42,429 bases of DNA from a bacterium (GTDB taxonomy: Bacteria > CLD3 > SB21), in assembly GCA_008933615.1 (NCBI GenBank), contig WBUR01000036.1:1-42429 (forward strand), in the 5' to 3' direction. The notes under the pieces are model-generated. The model did no database searches, was not told where the DNA came from, and worked only from the letters and a program-made list of their open reading frames with translations. Positions 25,846 through 33,543 of this stretch are shown piece after piece (the stretch's first letter is position 1; every line of letters begins with the position of its first letter). The position numbers and the translations under genes were made by a program.

Positions 25846-25866
25846 ATAACCGGTTATATCGGTTAT
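25846..25866. promoter_or_regulatory. Palindrome and direct repeat upstream of the HD-GYP gene
   Basis: ATAACCGGTTAT (25846-25857) is a perfect 12-bp palindrome, and CGGTTAT repeats at 25860-25866. It lies 35-55 bp upstream of the HD-GYP start codon, a typical position for an operator. Confidence 0.4.
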
Positions 25867-25931
25867 AACTATATACCCAATTAGACTATGACTAATGTAA
25901 CAACTCTTGCCCGAACAATCAATACCCTATT

Positions 25932-27176
25932 TCACCTATTTTTCGGCAAATCGGTAAAACTTCTCATGGCCTCGCTAACATTCTTTGCTTCATCAAAATA
26001 GGAAAGCAGTTTATTTAATATTTCTTCTACAACTGAGTCTGGACACGATGCGCCGCTTGTAAGCATGACGGTGATCTGTTTTTTATCTGGAATAAAATTT
26101 TTGGTTGTCAATTCGATCTTTTTGTGATAGTCAAAATGATCAATCCTATCTCTCGAAATAATTTTTCGTTGCGATGAAATCAGGTAGGTCGGCAATCTCT
26201 GCTCGCACAGCTCCACAATATGCGACGTGTTGGAACTATTATAACCTCCGGCAACGATAGCGAAATCGGCCGTTTCTTTCAATAAACCATAGGTTGCATT
26301 TTGATTGTCATTGGTCGCATAACACAGCGTATCCCCCGTATCGGAAAAATGCTTGTGAATATCGGATTCATTAAGGTTATATTTCTGAATCATGATTTCT
26401 TTAATATAGTCGGCAATAGCCTGCGTGTCGCTTGCCAGCATTGTCGTTTGATTAACCACGCCGATACGTTCCAAGTCTCGGTCAACATCAAAACCTTCCG
26501 AGAATTGGTTTTTGAATAAAGTGTAAAACTCTTTTTTCGGAATCTCACCCAATAAGATACTGCCTAATTTTTTTGCTTCACCCATATCACGTAAGACCAT
26601 CGTCGGCGCATTCATCCGGCTATGCGAAAAAGTGGCGCGGGTCTCTTCGTGAGTTGGCTTTCCGTGGATGATTACGGAATATTTATCCTTCCCTATGGCA
26701 GAAGCCTTATTCCATACCTTTTCGACAAACGGGCACGTGGTGTCGTAGGTATAGGATTGAATCCCGATTTCGGCGAGCCTACGCTCAATTTCAACTGTGG
26801 TGCCAAACGCCGGAACCAAAACCACGTCGTCATGCGTCAATGAATCCCATGGGATCAGTTGCTCTCCCGATGTGTGCATGATGAAGCGAACCCCTCTGCT
26901 TTGCAAGTCCTGATTCACTTCGGGATTATGGATCATTTCGCTCAAAAGGAAAATACGTTTGTTTGGATTTTCTGAAATCGCTTTATAGGATATCTCTATA
27001 GCGTTTTCGACTCCGTAACAAAAACCAAAGTGCCGGGCTATCAGAAATACTATCGGACCAAAATCCAACCGGGTAGGTGAAAAATCTTTCTTTCGGGTAT
27101 CCTGCTCCCGGCGGTACTCTTTTATTGACGTGATCAGTGAACTTCGGTAAAAAAGCGGTATATCAAACTTTTTCAT
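25932..27176 (-). CDS. ispH: 4-hydroxy-3-methylbut-2-enyl diphosphate reductase, long form
   Basis: A 414-residue iron-sulfur enzyme of the MEP isoprenoid pathway that converts HMBPP into IPP and DMAPP. The three cluster cysteines are in place: Cys53 in GFCYGV, Cys148 in DTTCPFV and Cys285 in DTLCYATNDNQNA. HNPEV (83-87) and PTHEE (174-178) supply substrate-binding His and Glu residues, and the final TSGASCPDSVVEE is conserved. It belongs to the roughly 400-residue long form seen in cyanobacteria, plants and some FCB bacteria, which carries an extra N-terminal segment and internal insertions compared with the roughly 310-residue E. coli type. The upstream purine tract is weak, but ATG 27176 is the natural start. 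It is probably transcribed separately from the run ending at 27365. Confidence 0.93.
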   Translation of the reverse strand: MKKFDIPLFYRSSLITSIKEYRREQDTRKKDFSPTRLDFGPIVFLIARHFGFCYGVENAIEISYKAISENPNKRIFLLSEMIHNPEVNQDLQSRGVRFIMHTSGEQLIPWDSLTHDDVVLVPAFGTTVEIERRLAEIGIQSYTYDTTCPFVEKVWNKASAIGKDKYSVIIHGKPTHEETRATFSHSRMNAPTMVLRDMGEAKKLGSILLGEIPKKEFYTLFKNQFSEGFDVDRDLERIGVVNQTTMLASDTQAIADYIKEIMIQKYNLNESDIHKHFSDTGDTLCYATNDNQNATYGLLKETADFAIVAGGYNSSNTSHIVELCEQRLPTYLISSQRKIISRDRIDHFDYHKKIELTTKNFIPDKKQITVMLTSGASCPDSVVEEILNKLLSYFDEAKNVSEAMRSFTDLPKNR

Positions 27177-27304
27177 ATGGTTCTATTAGTAACGGCCAAA
27201 TAACGAAATTAAGAAATACGGTTCCGTATTATTTCCGCGGTTAACTTTATTCCGAATGAAGTGGCTCATGGTATTGGGTAATATATTAAATCGTGTTATA
27301 AATC

Positions 27305-27341
27305 AAAATAAAAAAGCCGCACGTTATTGACGTACGGCTTT
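27305..27341 (-). terminator. Rho-independent terminator closing the envelope gene run
   Basis: AAAGCCG, a C/A mismatch and ACGT (27313-27324) pair with 27330-27341 around a five-base loop. On the minus strand it is followed by TTTTTTATTTTG. It starts 23 bp beyond the stop of the inactive M16 gene and matches the design of the hairpin at 523-549. Confidence 0.85.
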
Positions 27342-27364
27342 AATGGTAGGAATGGATGGCGCAC

Positions 27365-28747
27365 TTATTGAATAACTTTACCGTAAGTTTCAACTTGTTT
27401 CTTTATTTTCTTAATATCGCCGACGATGACAATGGCAACGTCTGAATCACGAATATACGACTTCACCATCTTTGAAATTTCTTCCGGCGTAATTGCATAA
27501 ACATTTTTTACGTAATTCGTAAGATACGTATCCGGAAGTCCGTGCAAACTCAAAAAGCTAAGCTGGTTGGCAATACCCGCCGGGGATGAATTTTGCAGCA
27601 CAAACGTCCCGGCGAGATAATTTTTGATTCCGTCCAGCTCCTCTTTTTCCGGAACTTCGTTCTGTAAACGATTGACCTCAAACAATATTTCCTTAATGGA
27701 CGCCCCAGTTACGTCGGTCGTTACATCCGCGATTTCAGCCCAGTATGCGCTGCGGTATCTTATCGAAACCGTGCTTCTAGGCGAATACGTATAGCCTTTG
27801 TTTTCACGAATATTGCTTGTGATGCGGGAACCAAAAGATCCGCCCAGCATGGAATTCATCACAGTTAGTCCAAGATAGTCTGCATGCGACGGATCGATCA
27901 CCGGCAAACCCATATAAATCGTAGATTGCGATGCTCCTGGCCGATCAATAAGATATATAGTACGCGACGAACTCATCTTTGGCGGGTTCTGTGTTGCGGC
28001 TGTACCCTCCTTCCATTTGCCGAATGTTTCTGTAAGTGTATTCTCGATTGCCTTAGCATCAAACACTCCGACCACATAAATAGACGTGCGTCGAGCGCCA
28101 TAATTTTTGTCATAAAATTCTTTAACATGATCCAATGTAAATGAATTAATCGTCTCCTCAGTAGGAAAATAGCGGCCATACGGGTGGTCTCCGAACATAA
28201 CCTGACTGAATTTTTCCGACGCTAAACCGGCCGGCTCAGAGCGCTGAACCGTTAACTGCCGCACCATATTATTTTTTAATCGTTCAAGCTCCGAAGCAGG
28301 AAACGCCGGGTTCTGAATCATGTCCCCGATTAATTTGATAAAATCCGGGCCAAATTCCGATAAGACTTCTCCGGTAATAAATACCTGATCTGATCCCGTA
28401 GCCACATCGATCGATCCGCCCATGCTCGCGGCTGCTTTGGCAAGATCCTGAGCCGTGCGCGTCTTGGTGCCTTCTTTGAGAAATTCACCTGCCAGATCGG
28501 CCAACCATACCTGGGAGGGCGATTCGTCAATGTTTCCCGTACGAATGACTACACGGATATTGACCTTCGGGACTTTTCCGTAAGCGACCATGGTGCCAGA
28601 AAACCCGTTGGGCAATGTTACCATTTGTTTCTGCGGAAGATTAAAATCTTTAGGCGTTCCTCCGGCCGGCGGCGTCTCCTTTTGCGCCCAAAGTGAAACG
28701 GTCAGAAGAGACAGCAGGCCGATGATCACAACATATCTCGTTTTCAT
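27365..28747 (-). CDS. M16-family peptidase-like subunit lacking the zinc motif
   Basis: A 460-residue exported protein of the M16 (insulinase/pitrilysin) fold. The signal peptide ends SLWAQ. Where active members have HxxEH, this one reads VWLADLAGEFLKEG (about 82-95), so the zinc ligands are missing. Other family features are present: the AGLASEKFSQVMFGDHPYGR segment, the FYDKNYGARRTSIYVVG strand, and the second half with SFGSRITSNIRENKGYTY, the Arg/Tyr substrate-binding region. It therefore looks like the non-catalytic partner that completes a clam-shell with the active subunit encoded 13 bp upstream. GGAGAG precedes the ATG. It is the last gene before the terminator. Confidence 0.9.
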   Translation of the reverse strand: MKTRYVVIIGLLSLLTVSLWAQKETPPAGGTPKDFNLPQKQMVTLPNGFSGTMVAYGKVPKVNIRVVIRTGNIDESPSQVWLADLAGEFLKEGTKTRTAQDLAKAAASMGGSIDVATGSDQVFITGEVLSEFGPDFIKLIGDMIQNPAFPASELERLKNNMVRQLTVQRSEPAGLASEKFSQVMFGDHPYGRYFPTEETINSFTLDHVKEFYDKNYGARRTSIYVVGVFDAKAIENTLTETFGKWKEGTAATQNPPKMSSSRTIYLIDRPGASQSTIYMGLPVIDPSHADYLGLTVMNSMLGGSFGSRITSNIRENKGYTYSPRSTVSIRYRSAYWAEIADVTTDVTGASIKEILFEVNRLQNEVPEKEELDGIKNYLAGTFVLQNSSPAGIANQLSFLSLHGLPDTYLTNYVKNVYAITPEEISKMVKSYIRDSDVAIVIVGDIKKIKKQVETYGKVIQ

Positions 28748-28760
28748 AGATTATCTCTCC

Positions 28761-30140
28761 TTACTTTTTGGAAATGTTTGATGTTTGGGTTTGTAGAACC
28801 AGCACTGTGCGATTTGAATTTCTCAAGTATTCTTTCGCCGTTTCCTGAATAAGTTTCGGGGTCACTTTTTTAAATTCATCTTCAAGTTTATTTATACGGG
28901 AAGGATCATCATCAAATATGGCAAAACTGGCCAAAAGGTCCGCTGTACCAAATCCGTAAAAACCCGTGATTTCAGAATACAGCGCCGAGCGCATTTTTAC
29001 CATGGCACGATCGTACGTTTCCTTATCGATCGGTTCGCTGCGTAATTTTTCAATTACCAGATCAACTTCGGCCATGATAGAATCGGGCGCAACATTAGGA
29101 TCATGGATCAGGTCGGCCATCCACACCATCGGGCCGTTATAATTAAACATATTACCAAGATAATTGATGCCGCCGGTTAATTCTCCCGTAAATCCCTTTT
29201 TCTGAACCAGCGCATCAAATAGTTTACTGTCAGAGCCCTGAACCAGTATCTGGTCAAGAATACCCATCGCGAAATACTCCGGCGTGTTACGTGCAGGCAT
29301 GTGATACGCAAACGCCAATGCCGGTCGTTTTGCAAGAGCATCCGTCTTGTTCACTTTCTTTTCGGCTTCTTGTTTGGGTTCGCTAATATCGGGTTTTGCG
29401 GGCAGTTCAGACTTAGGCAATGCTCCGAAATACTGCTTGACCCATGCCAACGCTTGTTTGGAATCAAAATCGCCGACGATCACTAAGGCTGCATTGTTCG
29501 GCGCATAATACGTTTTAAAGAATGACGAAACATCTTCCAGTGTCGCAGCATCGAGATCTTTTAACTCACCGTAAAAATTGTGCGCATTAAACCAGTTAGT
29601 ATTGGCATATTGCGGCATATCCAGCCAGGGAAACCCTCCGTACGGACGATTCAAGACATTAACCTTTACCTCATTCTTCACAACTTCTTGTTGATTCTTT
29701 AAATTATCCTGGCTGATTTTTAACCCCTTCATGCGGTCCGCTTCTGCCCACAACGCCGTCTCCAGTTTGTGCGCAGGAAGAATTTCAAAGTAGTTAGTAA
29801 AATCAAATCGGGTAGACCCGTTTAACACGCCGCCGCTGCGCTGCACTAATTTAATGAACTCCATTTTTCCAAGATTATCAGAACCTTGGAACATCATGTG
29901 TTCAAATAAGTGGGCAAAGCCGGTCCTATCCTTCGGTTCAATGCGAAAACCGATATTGTAATACACGCCCACCGTTACGATCGGCGCGGTCGGGTCAGGT
30001 GAAAGAACCACCTTGAGTCCGTTATCCAATTTATGATATTCTACCGCGACGCGAAAGCTTTTGCCGCTTTCCTTAGCGCACGATAGGAACATCAAAGCCA
30101 TCAGGATTACTAGCCATCCTGAAAATCGAAAGTATTTCAT
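28761..30140 (-). CDS. Active M16 zinc metallopeptidase, lipoprotein
   Basis: A 459-residue M16 peptidase with intact catalytic motif HLFEH (77-81) and the distal zinc ligand Glu157 in VVKNEVKVN, at the usual spacing. The N-terminus is a lipoprotein signal (LMALMFLSCAKE, lipidation at Cys21), so the enzyme is membrane-anchored in the periplasm. It lacks the conserved Arg/Tyr pair in its C-terminal half as far as I can see, which the partner at 27365-28747 does carry. Heterodimers of this active/inactive kind degrade or process peptides, often in the periplasm. GGAGG precedes ATG 30140. It follows the Asp-box propeller gene by 77 bp. Confidence 0.92.
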   Translation of the reverse strand: MKYFRFSGWLVILMALMFLSCAKESGKSFRVAVEYHKLDNGLKVVLSPDPTAPIVTVGVYYNIGFRIEPKDRTGFAHLFEHMMFQGSDNLGKMEFIKLVQRSGGVLNGSTRFDFTNYFEILPAHKLETALWAEADRMKGLKISQDNLKNQQEVVKNEVKVNVLNRPYGGFPWLDMPQYANTNWFNAHNFYGELKDLDAATLEDVSSFFKTYYAPNNAALVIVGDFDSKQALAWVKQYFGALPKSELPAKPDISEPKQEAEKKVNKTDALAKRPALAFAYHMPARNTPEYFAMGILDQILVQGSDSKLFDALVQKKGFTGELTGGINYLGNMFNYNGPMVWMADLIHDPNVAPDSIMAEVDLVIEKLRSEPIDKETYDRAMVKMRSALYSEITGFYGFGTADLLASFAIFDDDPSRINKLEDEFKKVTPKLIQETAKEYLRNSNRTVLVLQTQTSNISKK

Positions 30141-30217
30141 ACCATCCTCCGTTATGATTACGGGTTTAGTTTATTAGTGAATATATTAAAATAGAATCAC
30201 ACCAACAAATTATCCGC

Positions 30218-33200
30218 CTATTCCATTTTCCACTCAGGCAGGCGTCCGGGCGTCCAAGGCGCGTTAAGTTTTTCCAGTTGATCTTCTATCGACTTCAAAT
30301 CCGTTTCGATAACAGTCTTTAATTGAGCAAGCGCCGGACCAAATTGTTCCGCCGCAATGCTGTATGCATCAAGCTGGGTTTGAGTTGGATCGGATGTAGT
30401 TTCCCATGTTCCGTCGATAATATATTGCAGTCTTTCCGTTACCGGCGGAATTTGATTTTCGTTCCGTTTTGCCAGCGTTTTGTCCCCGGCCATGGTTCGT
30501 TGAATTGCCGCGATCTGTATCTTAAGTTGGCGAACTTTTTCAATGAGCGATTTATTTGCGCCGACGGCGGTCAGAGCGGATTTCTCAATGAGGATAAGAC
30601 GCTTAGTGACCTCATCCGCCGCTGCATTCACCGCTAGAACGGCTTGTTGGAGGCGCGCAACTTTTCGTTGGAACGTGACCAATGCCGCGCGGTCTTTCGC
30701 AGGTAAGGTCGTGTTATTCAAAGGACGCGCTGTAAATTCAACAGGTCCGAAAAGTTCAGTGATCATGCCGTTCTCATTTTTTGACATGGTAACTTTATAC
30801 TTGCCGGGAAGTACAGGCATTCCGTAAAACTTGTTCGTTTCTGTTTTTTCCGTTACGGGCGCCGCATTCGGATAACGCAGGTCCCACGCGATACGGTTCA
30901 TGCCCGCTTTTGCCGGAGCGGTCAGACGGCGGATAGTATTACCGCTTTCATCTGTTACTGTAAATATCAGATATGGAGCCTGTTCCTCATCCTCCTCGCG
31001 CAGATCGGTGAACGACGGGTACGGCAAAACATTTTTTTTCTTCTCAGCTTCTTTTTCAGCGTCCTTACGTTTTTGTTTTTTTGATTTTATTTCTTCTTTT
31101 AAGTAGTATGTAAATACAGCTCCGAAATCGGGATTTTTTGCGCGATAGAATGTCTCTCCGTAATCGTATTTCTCACGCGAATAATCCGGCATATACATTA
31201 ATGCGTCCTTAACCGGAAACACGTACGCATCCGTCTTTACAAGATCCTCCGATAGTTTACGCAGCGGAGTATAATCATCTAAAATATATATACCCCGCCC
31301 GAATGTCCCAATCGCAAGGTCGTTTTCGCGCTTCTGAATTTCCAAATCCCGTACAGCGATTGTTGGAAATTCACCTTTAAGCTGGATCCATTTCTTACCG
31401 CCGTCCACGGTAAAATACAAACCAAATTCCGTTCCACAGAAAAGCAGGTTTGGATTGACAAAGTCCTCCGTGATCGTGTATACGACGCCGTTATCCGGAA
31501 GATTTCCGCGAATGGAAGTCCACGACTTTCCTTTATCCATACTCTTCAATAAGTAAGGCTTGAAATCCGCGTTCTTGTGATTATCAAACGAAGCATACAC
31601 AACGTTTTCATAATGCTGAGAAGCGAAAAGATCGCTCACGTAGGTCATTTCAGGCACTCCGGGAAATTTGTCAAGCTTCCGCCAAGTCTGCACGTCTTCC
31701 GTCACCTGAATCAAACCGTCATCTGTTCCGATGAAAATCAAATTTTCTTTCAATGGTGATTCCGTGAGCGAAACGATATTCCCAAATAGCGACGTAGATG
31801 CATTTTTAGCAACTGCATCCGGGCCCCATACTTTACCCATGACCGAAAGTTTATTACGGTCGATCTGGCGGGTAAGATCGGGACTAACCGCTTTCCATGA
31901 CTGGCCTCGATCGTCGCTTCGAAAAACGCGATTCGCCGCAAAATATAAACGCGTATTCGAATGAGGACTGATCAAAAGCGGTGTATCCCAGTTCCATCTA
32001 TGTTCCTCCCCTTTTTCCGGCTGAGGCTGGATGAACAACACTTCGCCGCTCTTTCGATCCATACGCACAAGCCCGCCATACTGCCATTCGCCGTACACGA
32101 TATTGGGGTCTTTGGGATCCACTTGGGCTTTATATCCGTCCCCGCCAACAACTAAAAACCAGTCTTCGTTCGTTATGCCGCCGTTATTGGTCGTTCGTGT
32201 CGGGCTTCCCCATGTGCTGTTATCCTGCGTACCGCCGTAAACGTAGTAAAAAGGTTCAGAGTTGTCCACCGTAATACGATAAAACTGCGTGATAGGTAAA
32301 TTGGGGGAAAAGCGAAAAGTTTTTCCGAGATCATAGGATTCGTACAATCCTCCATCGCCGCCAATCAGCAAATGATCGGTATTGTCCGGATCGATCCAGA
32401 TGGCGTGGTCATCCACATGACGATGCTCATTACCAAGATTTCGCCACGTCTTTCCGCCGTCATCCGTTAATTTTAAATACGTATCCATGCTATACACGCG
32501 GTCGACGTCTTTAGGGTCACAGATTATTTCCTGATAATACTGCGCACTGGTAGAAATATATTCGTATCGTTTTTCCCATGATGCGCCGCGGTCGGAGGAA
32601 CGGAAAAAACCCCCGGAATTATCTGACGTTTCAATCAGAGCAAACACTACATCCGGATTGACCGGAGAAATCGCTAATCCGATTCGGCCGACATCTCCGG
32701 ACGGAAGTCCCTCGGATAATTTCGCCCACGTCTTTCCTCCGTCGGTTGATTTATAAATAGCCGACTCCGGGCCGCCGTTGATCAGCGTCCAGACATGGCG
32801 CCGTCTCTGGTAAGCCGAAACGTAAAGAACATCCGGATCGCGTGGATCCAGTGCAATATCTGAGACGCCTGTATTTTCACTTATTTTAAGCGACAGATCC
32901 CAGGTTTCCCCGCCATTTGTTGATTTATATAATCCTCTGTCCCCGCCAGGGCCCCACAACGGGCCTTGTGCGGCAACATATACCACATTTGAATTTCGAG
33001 GATCGATGACAATCTTCCCGATATGTTCTGATTTTTTCAACCCCATATTCTTCCAATTTTTTCCACCGTCCAATGACTTGTAAACGCCGTCGCCGTACGA
33101 TACGCTTCGCTGGCTATTATTCTCACCGCTTCCAACCCAAACCACATTTGCATTATTTGGATCTAAAGTGACACAGCCAATCGAATAAGAAGTTTGTGAA

Positions 33201-33472
33201 TCAAAAACCGGTGAAAATGTAATGCCGCCATTCATCGTTTTCCAAACGCCACCGGATGCCGCGGCAACAAAAAAATTACTGTGATCCTTCGGATTGACAG
33301 CCAAATCGATAATACGGCCTGAAGTAATCCCAGGCCCGATTAATCGCAATTTTAATCCAGAAAATGTTTTGGACTGAAAATAATCAGTAGTGTCTTTTTG
33401 TGGTTGTTGTGCCGGAAGATGAAAACTGAACATCAACATACCTATCCATACTGCGAAGTGCATTTTTTTCAT
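30218..33472 (-). CDS. Secreted Asp-box (sortilin/VPS10-like) beta-propeller, paralogue
   Basis: A 1084-residue exported protein with a signal peptide (MKKMHFAVWIGMLMFSF, ending HLPAQ). At least eight Asp boxes mark the propeller (KSLDGGKNW, KSTNGGETW, KSTDGGKTW, RSSDRGASW, LTDDGGKTW, RSDDRGQSW and others). Around residues 790-850 a lysine/glutamate-rich linker (KSKKQKRKDAEKEAEKKK) interrupts a FlgD-like Ig segment (IAWDLRYPN, LPGKYKVTMS). The last 170 residues are helical. The architecture matches the protein at 13266-16373, so the two are paralogues, but this one has the extra charged linker and sits in a run with the M16 peptidase pair. It may present substrates to the peptidases, which is inference. 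AGGAG before ATG 33472 fixes the start. Confidence 0.88.
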   Translation of the reverse strand: MKKMHFAVWIGMLMFSFHLPAQQPQKDTTDYFQSKTFSGLKLRLIGPGITSGRIIDLAVNPKDHSNFFVAAASGGVWKTMNGGITFSPVFDSQTSYSIGCVTLDPNNANVVWVGSGENNSQRSVSYGDGVYKSLDGGKNWKNMGLKKSEHIGKIVIDPRNSNVVYVAAQGPLWGPGGDRGLYKSTNGGETWDLSLKISENTGVSDIALDPRDPDVLYVSAYQRRRHVWTLINGGPESAIYKSTDGGKTWAKLSEGLPSGDVGRIGLAISPVNPDVVFALIETSDNSGGFFRSSDRGASWEKRYEYISTSAQYYQEIICDPKDVDRVYSMDTYLKLTDDGGKTWRNLGNEHRHVDDHAIWIDPDNTDHLLIGGDGGLYESYDLGKTFRFSPNLPITQFYRITVDNSEPFYYVYGGTQDNSTWGSPTRTTNNGGITNEDWFLVVGGDGYKAQVDPKDPNIVYGEWQYGGLVRMDRKSGEVLFIQPQPEKGEEHRWNWDTPLLISPHSNTRLYFAANRVFRSDDRGQSWKAVSPDLTRQIDRNKLSVMGKVWGPDAVAKNASTSLFGNIVSLTESPLKENLIFIGTDDGLIQVTEDVQTWRKLDKFPGVPEMTYVSDLFASQHYENVVYASFDNHKNADFKPYLLKSMDKGKSWTSIRGNLPDNGVVYTITEDFVNPNLLFCGTEFGLYFTVDGGKKWIQLKGEFPTIAVRDLEIQKRENDLAIGTFGRGIYILDDYTPLRKLSEDLVKTDAYVFPVKDALMYMPDYSREKYDYGETFYRAKNPDFGAVFTYYLKEEIKSKKQKRKDAEKEAEKKKNVLPYPSFTDLREEDEEQAPYLIFTVTDESGNTIRRLTAPAKAGMNRIAWDLRYPNAAPVTEKTETNKFYGMPVLPGKYKVTMSKNENGMITELFGPVEFTARPLNNTTLPAKDRAALVTFQRKVARLQQAVLAVNAAADEVTKRLILIEKSALTAVGANKSLIEKVRQLKIQIAAIQRTMAGDKTLAKRNENQIPPVTERLQYIIDGTWETTSDPTQTQLDAYSIAAEQFGPALAQLKTVIETDLKSIEDQLEKLNAPWTPGRLPEWKME

Positions 33473-33543
33473 GATAACTCCTGTTTTATTAACTCATACG
33501 GTGAGCATGATTATAACGAATTTTAATACAAATCATTTTGTTT

